DNA from: Eukaryota sp. TZLM1-RC
Lineage: Eukaryota > Metamonada: BaSk clade
Assembly: GCA_040285825.1 (NCBI GenBank)
Contig: JAUPSS010000003.1
Coordinates: 1,736,001-1,800,000 of the forward strand
Length of the DNA stretch: 64,000 bases
Direction: 5' to 3'
Both the position numbers and the translations under genes were made by a program. A model generated the notes under the pieces. It worked only from the letters and a program-made list of their open reading frames with translations, had not been told where the DNA came from and made no database searches. Positions 52,868-63,385 of this stretch are shown piece after piece; position 1 is the first letter of the stretch, and each line of letters begins with the position of its first letter.

Positions 52868-53166
52868 ATGGGGAAGCTGAGCATACAGAAACAAAAACTT
52901 TTGAAAAACTTGTATTTTATTTTGAGTTTTTTATTTTATTTTTGATTTTCTTAAAAAACTTTTGAGACCGATCCACAAATGCATTTGTAGCATTTGTTAG
53001 ATCTACTTAGACACATCAAGCCGCGAGGCCTTGTTCTGTGAAAGCAAATGGTAAATCTTTAATTTCAATCCAGAAAATCATCTTTGAAGTAAATAATGAT
53101 TTCCAGAAATAACTAATATTAACTATTATCAACTCCATCTGTCAATTAATAAACTACACCTCCTGA

Positions 53167-55824
53167 ATGGTGCTTTTTTCCACTAAGACCTGGTGGCAAG
53201 CTCATCTTTCTTCATCAGAGCAATCTAGTCCTGATGCATTTTGTATAGGTAACTTAGACAATGGGTCATCTGGTGACTCCAAAATTGCCTCTGGAACTCT
53301 CAGTGGCATCATTCGCATATATCAACCTCAAGAGAGTCAAGAATCCTCAGCAGAAGACCTTCTACTTGAGCAAGATCTTACTGAACCCATCCTACAACTC
53401 TCATGTGGTCGTTTCATCCCAAACTCAGAGTCTTTCGCCCTTGCTGTCCTCCATCCTCGTCGTCTATCAGTCTACCTCCTCTCTTTCACCTCTGGCGCAG
53501 CTACATCTGGATCATACTCTTCTCTAGACCTTCTCTATGATCACCAGCTTCCTTACAATGCCTTCTCCATGATTTTTGGCTCATTTGGAGGTCGTGCAGG
53601 GAAGGACCTTATTTGTATTCAATCCATGGACTCACACTTAGTCTTTATTGAACATGATAAGTTCATGTTTGCTTGTGCTCTTTCCCCTTCACTTTTCCTC
53701 ATGCCCGGTCCCCTTTCTTATGATCCTGTCACGGATTCTTTCCTCATTGGCTCAACCTCACAGGAACTGTTTTGCTATTCTTTCAGGTCATTATCTGCTA
53801 CATCTCACGTGATGAGTAATCAATCACAAGACTTTTCAGGACCAGTTTCCGAATGGTCAGTTAATTTAGGAGACCATACTGTTTCTATTTGTGCACTGGG
53901 AAAATGTAAATTTATTGCTATTGTTTGTGAACATTCCCTGGTTTTTGTTTCTCATAGAGGTGACGTTCTCACTCAAGTTAAGATTGATTACGTCCCAGTT
54001 GCCGCTTGTTTGTATCCTAGTCAAAAAGTCAATGAAAGTCTCGTCAGCACGACACTTGTCAATCATAATTTGATTGTTTCGACTAGCTCTCGTAATTTAT
54101 TGGTGTATTCAGAGCTTGGTGATTTATTATGGTTGTCCAAGACTCCTTCAGTAGGACGATCTCTTCTTGTCAGTTGTTTCGGTGACACGTCGGGATTGAT
54201 CTCCGCTTTGACGAGTGACAATTACCTGAATATTTGGTATTTAGGCACAGAACAGTCTGATGAAGTCAAGGTTAGTCAATTGACTTCTGAAGACGCTGTT
54301 ACTATGGAAAAACAGCGAGCCAAACTACAACACCAGGTAAATAAGCAACTTGCTGGTGGTAGAGGTTCAAAATCAAGACGTGATGAGGTCAAAATTGATG
54401 TAGTTTCTGTTTCTGATGTTGTTGTCTGTGAACGTGACCGATGTGTCACGATTGACTCACTTGATTTTGATTGTATAGCTCAGAATCTATCAGTTTTGAT
54501 TGAAGACGGAGCTGATTTTAGACCAGGTCTAATTGGTTCAGGTTTTGCTGTAGAAACCACAGTTAGAATATCATTATCCACTAATCATGACCTTGATGAC
54601 GTGATCATCTCATCATCTACCACATCTCCCATCATTTCCCTTGATTCGCAAGTCAAAATTTCAACTCTAAAACGGAAAAATTCCACCCCTGTAGTGATTC
54701 CTTTGACTTTTGTCTGTATCCATAATAATCCTAATGTTTGTGTCTGTCCTGGCTCATTAGTGGCTTGTATTTCAGTTTCTTATTCAGTGATTAACACAAA
54801 TTCAAAGAATTCAAAGGTGTTTGAGGTACCCTTACCACTTAATTTGGTTGCAGTTCCCATAAATCCGGTGAAGTCTTGCGAATTCAAGGCCACTTTTGAA
54901 CTTTCGAGGCCAATTGATATAATGAATGTGTTTTTCTCCAACATTTTTTCATCATCTGAATCTAGTCCAATTGAACCCTCAATAGTTCAAAACTATAAGA
55001 ATCTTTACGAGTCGAGAGGAAACGTCACCGGTCAAGTAGTTTCCTTTAGATTATGTGATGCCTCCGAAGTTTCCATTTTTGAGCGATCTTCTGGAAAAGT
55101 CAAACTACGAATTCAATCAAGTCATTTTGAATCAATGTATTTATTTTTTAATTATATATTGAATTATTTAAACACTCAAGATGATGTCAATATCAACTTC
55201 AAAGATCCACTGCCGATCTCTGATTTATTTTCTTTAGTAGACATTCATTTAAACACAAGACATCAGTTTATTCAATTGCAGGAAGAGTTGAGCAAGAAAG
55301 CTAAAATGTTTAGGTCCATTCAAAAGCGTTTAATAGTTCGTTATAAGGAAAAAAACCCCCCGCCTCTAAATGGTATTGATCTTATACTTGGTTCCACTCA
55401 TGCTGATATAGCAACTTTATGTAAAGATGCTACAAATGTTAAGAATTGTCTTGTTAGACTATCAATTGGATTAAGTTTCACTGTCAGATATTTTTTAAAA
55501 TTAATGGTTATTAAATATAGTTTAAATCCAGAAGAAGAATCCATTGTGGAATCTCAGTTGTGTCCTGATCTTCTGCTATCCAATTCTTTTGACGTTCGGA
55601 ATTACGAACCTGATGATGGAACAACCATTGAAGATTTTGGGTGGCAGGAAACTGTGTTTAATTCCTTGTCTAGTTTAATCAAAACTAGTCAGAAAAATTC
55701 AAGAGATAGGTCAAAAATAGCTCCAGGAGTCATGATGATTCCTGATGATGTTAATAAGTTACACAAGGTTTTTCTTTTGTTTTTAGAATCTCTAACGTCT
55801 TCTGAATCACAAAAGGTGAGTTGA
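53167..55824 (+). CDS. BBS9: BBS9/PTHB1, BBSome subunit
   Basis: The 885-residue protein matches the length of animal BBS9 (about 887). BBS9 is a core subunit of the BBSome, which carries membrane proteins out of and into cilia. The amino-terminal propeller begins FSTKTWWQAH and includes GSFGGRAGKDLICIQSMD and FMLPGPLSYD-like signatures (SLFLMPGPLSYDPVTDSFL). Later parts are the beta-sandwich (about 380-600) and a helical platform and hairpin (about 650-880). The frame ends SSESQKVS just after a possible donor (AAAGGTGAG), so a short last exon cannot be excluded. Its presence implies a ciliated life stage. Confidence 0.93.
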   Translation: MVLFSTKTWWQAHLSSSEQSSPDAFCIGNLDNGSSGDSKIASGTLSGIIRIYQPQESQESSAEDLLLEQDLTEPILQLSCGRFIPNSESFALAVLHPRRLSVYLLSFTSGAATSGSYSSLDLLYDHQLPYNAFSMIFGSFGGRAGKDLICIQSMDSHLVFIEHDKFMFACALSPSLFLMPGPLSYDPVTDSFLIGSTSQELFCYSFRSLSATSHVMSNQSQDFSGPVSEWSVNLGDHTVSICALGKCKFIAIVCEHSLVFVSHRGDVLTQVKIDYVPVAACLYPSQKVNESLVSTTLVNHNLIVSTSSRNLLVYSELGDLLWLSKTPSVGRSLLVSCFGDTSGLISALTSDNYLNIWYLGTEQSDEVKVSQLTSEDAVTMEKQRAKLQHQVNKQLAGGRGSKSRRDEVKIDVVSVSDVVVCERDRCVTIDSLDFDCIAQNLSVLIEDGADFRPGLIGSGFAVETTVRISLSTNHDLDDVIISSSTTSPIISLDSQVKISTLKRKNSTPVVIPLTFVCIHNNPNVCVCPGSLVACISVSYSVINTNSKNSKVFEVPLPLNLVAVPINPVKSCEFKATFELSRPIDIMNVFFSNIFSSSESSPIEPSIVQNYKNLYESRGNVTGQVVSFRLCDASEVSIFERSSGKVKLRIQSSHFESMYLFFNYILNYLNTQDDVNINFKDPLPISDLFSLVDIHLNTRHQFIQLQEELSKKAKMFRSIQKRLIVRYKEKNPPPLNGIDLILGSTHADIATLCKDATNVKNCLVRLSIGLSFTVRYFLKLMVIKYSLNPEEESIVESQLCPDLLLSNSFDVRNYEPDDGTTIEDFGWQETVFNSLSSLIKTSQKNSRDRSKIAPGVMMIPDDVNKLHKVFLLFLESLTSSESQKVS

Positions 55825-56560
55825 TTGTTTTTTTGGTAGCGAGTTGTTTTATATACTGTATATTTAATAAAAAAATTAAATTTTCATTTATATTAAATTT
55901 GTCTCTTAATTTAATGTACTTGTCCAAGGCGTGCATTCATAGGTGACGCTGTGGCAAAAATGTATGTGAAAGCTTATTTTCAGTTAGTTGGTTTCCCATT
56001 TGAAAGTTCATTGATTAAGCTTTGTATCCTTTGTGATACCTCTCTTACAATGACTCAGCACGTTTATAAAACAATTTTGTTATTGTCAAGAGCAATAGCT
56101 TTCTGCAATTGTCGGTTCAAGTGACACTTTTCCGTTTTGTTGACATTAGGTACATCTGATTTCATTGGTCTTGCAACTGTTTGTATTTATTTGTATATGT
56201 AGATTCATTTATCATGATTGCACATTATGTATTTCAAATGTTCTGCAGTGTTGTTTTATTTCCTTTCTTCATGATACTGACAACACTACAAAGGCAAAAA
56301 AATGAAAGTGTTAAGTTGAGATTTCAACTGGTGATCAACATTTCTATTGATTTCTATTGTCTTTGTAAAATGTGGAATGTTGATAAAAAACATTTGTTGT
56401 GTTTTTTTGACAGATTGAGAACAATTTTCAATGGAACCCACTGAATGCACTTACAATTGTTGCTTTCAAAAAACAAGCAATGTTTCTTTTCTTCCGATAA
56501 TTAGGCTATTAATGTTGCTATAATGTGTTTTCAATCATCAAGGAGTATTATTCAAGTTTA
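55825..56560. other. No gene recognised
   Basis: AT-rich DNA. An 87-codon frame at 56181-56444 is hydrophobic and probably not a gene. Decayed Fanzor sequence may start within its right end. Confidence 0.5.
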
Positions 56561-56569
56561 TATTTTTTA

Positions 56570-56640
56570 TTTTAATTAATGTGTTCAAATTCTGAGGCCG
56601 GAATTAGTGGTAATGTTAGATGTTAAAGATTGAGTAGAAG
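56570..56640 (+). pseudogene. Short Fanzor F2 remnant
   Basis: GAGGCCGGAATTAGTGGTAA is the same DNA as the EAGMSGN codons of the 35.8-kb remnant with few changes. Stop codons follow at once. Confidence 0.5.
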
Positions 56641-56949
56641 GAAATTTATGTTTTTATGGCAGATAAAAAAAGATAGTTAATACAATATGATGGGGGTCAA
56701 TTCATCCATAGCAGTAAATTGCAAATTTTTCATTTTGTAAATTCAGTGCATCTTACAAAAAAATTCAATCAAATTCAAAAATTTCAGTACTATTGGATTT
56801 CTGGAAACCTAGAAAAAATGGAGTAGTGGCATTTAAAGATGTGGATTCATCAACATAAGATAAAATCTACCCAATCATACCCAAGAGAAAAACGACAAAT
56901 GGATGCATGTAATGTTTAAATGAACAAACAAAATGTGACAACATCAATT

Positions 56950-57442
56950 ATATCTGAGTGCTCGAAAAGCATTGAGAAGAAACACATTTGATTTCTTTAT
57001 AAGAAAACAGAAAAGATTCAGCTCAATTATCAACAAAGTGAAACAATTTGCAGACGGTCGAGAAGTAAAGGTGTTGTTTGGCAATGGAGGTGGTGGTACA
57101 TCACGTCAAAAAGTGAAAACTCCACGTAAGGCGTTTCTCAAGTTGTTACAATGTTCATTTGCTAATGTGAAGATCGGAGATGAATATATGACATCTGCAA
57201 AGGTGAACTGCTGTAAGATGCTACACCGAAAGATCTATCGAGAAGTTGATGGTGAAGTGAAAGTTCACAACGGATATTTCAGTTGTCCGGAATGTAAACA
57301 AGTTTGGACTAGAGACATTTCTACATCACTAAATCAGCAAAAAATTGCAATTAGTGAGCACTACTATGAAACAAGACCAGAGACGACAAAGAAACTAGCT
57401 TCAAAGGTACGTATTGTTCTAGAGGAGAAATGGGCTCGCTGA
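56950..57442 (+). pseudogene. Fanzor-like C-terminal half with complete RuvC-III/zinc-finger block (family F1)
   Basis: This 156-codon open frame is the best preserved Fanzor piece. It has a basic helical start (FFIRKQKRFSSIINKVK), the strand VLFGNGGGG, and the block IGDEYMTSAKVNCCKML. The last is the DEYxTSxxC motif of RuvC-II/III and the first zinc ligands. CPECKQVWTRDISTSLNQQKI follows, with the CxxC pair and the intact catalytic RD. The amino-terminal domains and RuvC-I are missing upstream, where only stop-rich sequence is found. It could be the last exon of a living gene or a truncated copy; I prefer the second. Confidence 0.65.
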
Positions 57443-57596
57443 GATTGGTGGCCAATTATTCGAGGATACCAGAACGTCTGTAGACGATCTCACCAAGGAT
57501 GAAAGTTCTGGGAATAAGATTGAATGATGCTTGAAAGTATGCATTCCAAATGAAAATCTCAGACAAGTCTCTCTTCTTATACTTTCTCATCTGCAC

Positions 57597-58127
57597 ATGT
57601 CCGATTTAGAATTTGATACGTTTGTCATGCCGTTTTCGATCCTCATAGTAGCGCTGGAGCTGGAGCTTCTTTGACTATCCCCAAGTCTGCTGGTACCATC
57701 CGTAAGGGTGATCACGCCATTCTCAAAGGTCATCCTTGCAAGATCGCCGATGTCAGAGTATCCAAAACCGGAAAGCATGGTCATGCCAAGGCCAATTTTG
57801 TTGGATATGACATCTTCACCAACAACAAGTATGAGGATATGTGTCCCACATCCCACAACATGGACTGTCCTGTCATCAAGAGAGTTGAATATCAACTCAT
57901 GTACATTGAAGACAATCATTGCCATCTCCTCGATCCTGAAGCTGGTTTGCATTCTTGTTTGTTACTGTCTCACTGCAGGTGAAACTAGAGAGGATATTCC
58001 CCTTCCTTCTGGTGAATATGGAGAAAAGCTCCAAGAAGAATACGATGCTGGTAAAAACATTTTTGTCACTGTTTTAGATGCTATGAATAAGGAGGCAATT
58101 GTTTCCCACCGTGAAGTTCGTGATTAA
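57597..58127 (+). CDS. EIF5A: Translation factor eIF5A (three exons)
   Basis: Joining 57597-57619, 57649-57944 and 57979-58127 gives 155 residues, the normal length. eIF5A helps ribosomes through poorly reactive peptide bonds and at termination. The hypusine loop TGKHGHAK places the modified lysine at residue 50, as in the human protein. The SH3-like amino domain and the OB-fold end (EEYDAGKNIFVTVLDAMNKEAI) are both complete. Two very short introns, 29 and 34 nt, must be removed; each removal restores the conserved protein exactly (DTSAGAGAS and DPEAGETREDI). Confidence 0.95.
57620..57648 (+). other. 29-nt intron 1 of eIF5A
   Basis: It begins GTTTGTC and ends CCTCATAG, phase 2. Without splicing the frame stops at once. 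Confidence 0.92.
57945..57978 (+). other. 34-nt intron 2 of eIF5A
   Basis: It begins GTTTGCAT and ends CTCACTGCAG, phase 1. Confidence 0.92.
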
Positions 58128-58436
58128 TTTCGTAGTTTGTTGTTTATTTATGAAAGGGTTTTTTGTGGTAAGATCCCTAAATTCGAAAGTGTATACACTC
58201 TCATTTACAATTATTATTGTTGTTAAAAGGATAAGCCTTGCAGCGTAATAAACGACACACATTCAGTTTAATGTTAATATTAGTCATAAGATAATATGAA
58301 TGAGGCAAGTCTTCAAACTTGACTTGGGCCTTGAATCGTTGCCCAAGGTGTCACGTTTTCTGTTTAGGATGATGTTTTCAAAATTGAATTTACAAGAGCC
58401 CAACATTGAGAGTTATCTCACTACAATAGAACTTTT

Positions 58437-58676
58437 ATGGATCTGTTAAGAGGTGATTTGGTTGTTCCTGGCTTAAATGGAACCTTCATTTCAGATGTTA
58501 TGTCTTTTGACCCTTGTTATTCTCCTAAACATTTAATTAATTCTTATGTCAATAATCGTGTTTTTGCTGTGGAAAAATACAAGATTGCTCAAAAACTAGA
58601 TGCGAAACCTATGTCAAATGTTGATTTGACAAAAAATAGGTCTTCTATTACAATTTCTATAAAAACTGTCAGTTGA
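58437..58676 (+). pseudogene. LINE endonuclease-like fragment
   Basis: The 79-codon frame reads RGDLVVPGLNGTFISDVMSFDP and then KYKIAQKL. The GD, DV and K-x-x-x-x-x-KY pattern is the restriction-like endonuclease of the nearby LINEs (RRADLVAPG, VVDVVSVDV). It is too different to be the same subfamily. It is an isolated 3' fragment. 58677-59048 shows no gene. Confidence 0.55.
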
Positions 58677-61101
58677 ATAACAGATTGTGTGAATAATTTA
58701 CGAATACAGTTGACCTTCAATTAATCAAATTCGGACCACATTTTTTGATTTAATTGTAGATTTGAGGTATTCGGTATGAAGGCGAAAATACTGTGTCATT
58801 TACGAAACCCAGTGGAAAACCCAATAGTTATCAATAAATCACTTTTTCCTTAAGATTATTTGTGTACAAAGTCGACAACATTTGTATGTATGAAACTATT
58901 TTAATTCCCTTTTGGCAGAATGCATGACTTCAATTAATTTCTTGACTCTATCTGTTAAGTGGTACATTGGAATAGTTGTCAGCTGTCTGCTTCCGAATGA
59001 TTTCTTCTATTTTTCTGCTATATTCGGTTTCTTGTTTATTTTAATTTCTTGTTAGTGCATTTGTTTACTGAAAATCTCCGTAAAGGATTATGGGATGTTA
59101 CGCCTATTTGGAAATTTTTTCTGAAAAAAGATAAAAAACTTTTATCGAAAAAATCAAATTTTAAAAAAAATGTTTTTTCGAAAGAAAAATTAGTGAGAAA
59201 ATTAGCTTTAAAAGGACGTTTTGGATCTGCAAAACAATGTTTATTTTCTTCTGATTTAGCTGAATGTAATGAAAGCACATTGTTCCAATTGAATCATCTT
59301 CATCCGGAAGAAAATTTTCATTGTACTAAACCAGATTCAGTTGATTATTGGCTGCAAAATCCTGTCAATGCTTCTGAGGTATTGAAACTGATTCAGCAAA
59401 TGCCTACTGGAAAAGCTCCTGGGCCATCTTTGTTGAATTTTGACATGATCAAATCAGCTGTTGGACAGTGTCCTGAAATTGCTGACGATCTTGTTCTTTT
59501 TTTCAACAATCTTCTTACGTTAAAAATTAAAGTCCCTTTTGAGATGACCAGTGCTCGCTTAATTGCCCTTAAAAAAGTCAATCCAAAATCCGTCCAATTG
59601 CAATTGGAGAATCTTTTTCAAGAATTCTTGCGTCTCTTGTTTTCAATAGAATTGGAAAAAAAGCCAAGGAATTTTTCAGTCCGTTTCAATTTGGAATCAA
59701 GACAATTGATGGTGCTTCTTCTGCTGCTCTTTCGTCGGATGTGTTTTTTAATTCTAGTGATTCTAATTACATCTTCAATTTAGATTTTAAGAATGCTTTC
59801 AATTCTGTATCTCGTTCTTCCATTTTACCTTTGCTGCAAAAGCATTTTCCTGAAGTTGAGCCTTTTTTCTATTCATTTTATGGAAAATCATCCACATTGG
59901 TCTATGAAAATTTTGACCTGCTTTCGTCTTCAGGTGTTAAACAAGGTGATCCATTTGGTCCTTTTTTCTTTTGTCTGGCAATTCATCCATTAATGTGCGA
60001 ATTGAAAGAAAAATTCCCAGAAATAGATATTGTAGCATATATGGATGACATTTCTGTAATTGCTCCTATTACAATTCTGAAACAAATAGCAACTTTTATT
60101 CAACAGCGTTATGAAGATATTGGTCTCTCATTGAATATCTCCAAATGTTTGATTATTGGCCATGAACCAATTGATTTTTTTCATTAATGATGTAAATGTC
60201 CCCTTTATCAATTATGATCAGTCTGGTTTTCGTTTTTTGGGTTGTTATCTCGGAAATATTGATGAAGTGAAAAGCCAACTTTCGACTCTGTTGACTCAAT
60301 TTGGAAATGAATTAGAATCAATAGAAAATTTAAATATTGAGAAACATTTGAAATTCTTTTTCCTCAAAATCTGTTATTCTGGAAAATTTACTCATATTTT
60401 GAGATCAACATCACCATCAATTTCCTTGGAGTTCTGTCGCATTTTTAATGAACAAAGAACTAATTTTTTAGCAAAATTATTGGAAATTGATGCATCTCAG
60501 TTACGAAGCCACATTTTTTGTGGTACAAATTTTGGTGGTGTTGATTTTCATAAGTCAAGCTACCTTTGTAAAGCTGCCTTTATTGGAGGTGGAAAGAATT
60601 TTATTTATGAATTTGTGAATCGTTTTCCTGAAAAATTCATCTCATTGAAAATTGTGGCAGCTCCTATCTTATTTCTTTGCAACAGGAAATTGAAACTCTT
60701 TCACCCAATATTTGGGCTAAATGTTTCCCCTCTGATATTGTGGAACTTCCTTCAAGAAGCTTGCTCTCCTTACCATTGACTTTTGCAAAATTGCAGAAAA
60801 AAATTTTGAAAGTTTTAGAAAACTTGGATTATATTGTACGTCTTAGCTTGGCTAAGGAAAAAAATCCCGTTTTTGCAAACTTTTTGATTGATCTTGAAGA
60901 CAGTTGCTCAAGTTGCTTAATCTCCCAAATTCCCAACATTTACGGCCTTCTACTTAATGATCACCAATGGACCACTGCAATGAGATTGAGATGTTTTCTA
61001 TGGCCTTGCTCATTGCCAAATGATTTAATTTGTCGCTGCAAGAGTGTTGTTACGCTTTCCCATATTTTTAAACTGTAAGTATTTCATAACTTATCGCTCA
61101 C

Positions 61102-61689
61102 TTGTTCATGACTCAGTTCGTGATCAATTATATGCCATGTGCAAAAAGTTTCAATATAGAGGCATTTATTGAGCCACTAGTACGTAAGCTGTCTTCAGAT
61201 CAAACTGATGATTCCTTTGGTAAAAGAAGGGCAGATTTAGTAGCTCCAGGGATCGATGGTGTTCTCAATGTTGTAGACGTTGTCTCAGTGGATGTTTGCA
61301 AAAATTCTGCTGCTCGTTTAGTGTATTCCGCTGACTCGCCGTTATCTAACGCCGAAAAAAAGAAGATAAAAAAATATGAAGAACCTTTGGCACAGTTAGG
61401 TAGAGTGGAACATGTGAAATATCAGTTTGTGCCGTTTGCAATTTCTCTTTTTGGCAATATTGGACCTTCAGGCTTGCACTTTTTGGAAAATTTTAAAAAA
61501 GTGTTACTGAATAGGTCTGGTAAAACAATGAACTCCACTTTCTGGTTAAATAGAATTGTTTTTTGCATTTTCAAGTCTATTCCAACAATGATTTCAAAGG
61601 CACTTTTAGCTATTGGTGTAGAATATGAACGTAATGCTGTGAGTAGGTTCAGTAATAGTGACGCTTGTTTGGAGGATATTGAATTATAG
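61102..61689 (+). pseudogene. LINE-B endonuclease-like domain
   Basis: This 195-codon frame carries the PD-(D/E)XK-like pattern: RRAD, then VVDV about 13 residues on, then a lysine-rich helix ending KKYEEPL. After it, a helical region (GPSGLHFLENFKKVLLNRS) resembles the ending of LINE-A copy 1. The catalytic residues look present, but the frame is cut off from the RT. Confidence 0.7.
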
Positions 61690-61706
61690 ATGGTTATTTT
61701 TATCTC

Positions 61707-61734
61707 AATAAATAAATAAATAAATAAAAAAAAA
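61707..61734 (+). repeat. (AATA)n/A-rich LINE tail
   Basis: About five AAAT-type units followed by an A run mark the 3' end of the LINE insertion. Confidence 0.85.
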
Positions 61735-61741
61735 GCATTTG

Positions 61742-62389
61742 TTAGAATATGAACTGAATGATGATCAATTCCAATATATCCTGGAGATAACTGTGTTCTT
61801 TGAGGAAAAACTTTATAGATGAACAAATCGTTGGGTTCAATAAAGTCACTTGGTGACACTTCGGCATTTTGAGTAGATTAACGACAATCAAATCGTGATA
61901 TTCCATCATCGCATTTCTTTTGTTCATGTCTGATGACAAAACTTCTATTCTTTTCATCAATTTAATTGATTCTAAAAAATAATTTCTCCATTTATTCTTT
62001 AAATCGTAGAAAATACCATTATCTGATAAGGATAAGTCCAAAAAGTCGAGCATTCTATTGACAGGAATACATTCTTCATACTCATTGAAAAATTCAATTG
62101 GATTATCAATAGGATTAGATTTAAGACGACAATCTTCTAATACCAATAAATCTTCTACTACTAATGACCTCATTATTTTGAAACGAGTTAACAGCTCGTG
62201 ACGAAGATGTTGTTTTCCCTCTTTTATTACGTAATTGATAAGTAATTCCAACTGCTGTGAAGATAATGACTGATCACTAGTACCCAATTGATTGACAATG
62301 GCCATTATGTTGTTGCCAATTTTTTGTTCTATATATTTTTTATGCTTCTTTGGTAATTTGGGTTTGACTCTGATTACAATTTCAATCAA
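61742..62389 (-). CDS. Unknown helical protein, start uncertain
   Basis: I do not recognise this protein. The frame of about 215 codons begins at a non-ATG (62389) and stays open upstream to about 62515 without an ATG. The start is therefore either an internal Met (about 62305) or lies in an upstream exon. The chain is mostly helical and charged (SLSSQQLELLINYVIKEG, FLDLSLSDNGIFYDLKNKWRNYF, MEYHDLIVVNLLKM). No motif, signal or membrane segment is clear. It lies head-to-head with the RSZ splicing factor, and its stop abuts the LINE tail. Confidence 0.5.
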   Translation of the reverse strand: MIEIVIRVKPKLPKKHKKYIEQKIGNNIMAIVNQLGTSDQSLSSQQLELLINYVIKEGKQHLRHELLTRFKIMRSLVVEDLLVLEDCRLKSNPIDNPIEFFNEYEECIPVNRMLDFLDLSLSDNGIFYDLKNKWRNYFLESIKLMKRIEVLSSDMNKRNAMMEYHDLIVVNLLKMPKCHQVTLLNPTICSSIKFFLKEHSYLQDILELIIIQFIF

Positions 62390-62601
62390 TGTATTCCATT
62401 CTGTATGACATTGATTTTGTTCTGCAACTTGTTCCTTCTTGTCATCTTCTGCATCCTTTTTTGGAATTTCCTGAAGAGCATTGAGTGTTGAAGTTGAGAA
62501 ATTAAAGTTGCAACAAAATTACATTTCAGAGAAAGTACATCCCAAACTTTATTAAACTACATATCTAAACTGTATCCACTACCTATCCTACCTTATTCCA
62601 G

Positions 62602-63385
62602 ATGAGTCTTTTTATTGGCAGATTAACCCACGACATCAGGGAGGCAGATGTCAGGGAAGCTTTCGACAAGTTCGGAGAAATTACTCGTTGTGACCTAAGA
62701 GGCAGCTTCGGCTTTGTCACCTTTAAAGAAGATTCACAAGCAGAGAAGTGCATCGATGAGTATCACGAGCGCCCTCTAATGCCCGGTGGATCACGAATTG
62801 CCGTGGAATGGGCTAAGAGCTCTCCTCGCTACAATGGCTCTTCCGGTCCAGCTCGTCGTTCCTCTGGAGGTCCAAGAGGAGGATGCTACAAGTGTTTGTT
62901 TAAATTATACACTCATTACAGGCGGTAGTACTAGTCACTATGTACGAGATTGTCCTGAAGAACGTTTTGCCCGTGACCGTCGCAGGTCACCCTCTCCTCC
63001 TTACCGTCGTTCTCGCTATGAAGATAGGTACGATGATCGTCGCCCTCGTTATGACGACCGGCGTTCTCGCTATGAAGATAGATACGATGATCGTCGCCCT
63101 CGTTTTGATGATAGAGAATATAGAGATCGCAGTCCCGTAAGAGGCCCTAGTCCCAGACGCTGGAGTCCTGATCGTGATGATCGCAGAAGAGCCGATACTG
63201 GTCATCGCTCTCCGCCTAGAGGACGTTCTCCACCTCCCAGATCTCCTCCTCTACGACGTGAGTCTCCTCGCTTTGAAGATCGCCCTCAGAGTCCAGCTTG
63301 GGGTTCTGGACAACAGGATTACGGTCTCAAGCGCGGCTCTGGTATAGATAATCAACCTGAAGAAAAACGTCCTCGCGAAGATTAG
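62602..63385 (+). CDS. RSZ-type SR splicing factor (SRSF7-like), two exons
   Basis: Joining 62602-62893 and 62922-63385 gives 251 residues. SR proteins select splice sites and help export mRNA. The RRM (residues ~1-75) shows RNP2 LFIGRL and RNP1 GSFGFVTF. A CX2CX4HX4C zinc knuckle (CYKCGSTSHYVRDC, ~95-108) exists only after removal of the 28-nt intron. The rest is a long RS/RD-rich domain with Tyr-Asp-Asp-Arg-Arg repeats (YEDRYDDRRPRYDDRR). RRM plus one knuckle plus RS domain is the RSZ/SRSF7 architecture. The ATG at 62602 is the only sensible start. Confidence 0.92.
62894..62921 (+). other. 28-nt intron in the RSZ splicing factor
   Basis: It begins GTTTGTTTAA and ends CACTCATTACAG-type sequence, phase 1. 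It splits the second cysteine codon of the zinc knuckle; unspliced reading stops within 11 codons. Confidence 0.92.

Larger units (their letters stand above)
59049..61735 (+). mobile_element. LINE-B copy 2, nearly full length but frameshifted
   Basis: This is the most complete LINE in the window. Frame 59049-59783 holds the pre-RT helices and MPTGKAPGPS. Frame 59741-60187 holds the palm (LDFKNAFNSVSR, SGVKQGDPFGPFFFCLAIHPL, AYMDD). The frames 60156-60779 and 60677-61078 hold the thumb/linker and the zinc region (CFLWPCSLPNDLICRC). Frame 61102-61689 holds the endonuclease-like domain (RRADLVAPG, VVDVVSVDV, KKKIKKYEEPLAQLGRVEHVKY). At least four frameshifts or stops break it. It ends with a TCAATAAATAAATAAA tail at 61704-61735, seven bases before the next gene's stop codon. 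Confidence 0.88.

Noticed and set aside
55800-55960. Extra last exon of BBS9
   Set aside because: A donor-like AAAGGTGAG exists, but the protein already has full family length and no convincing downstream exon follows.
56181-56444. Hydrophobic 87-codon frame as a membrane protein
   Set aside because: AT-rich translation without a credible start context; probably chance.
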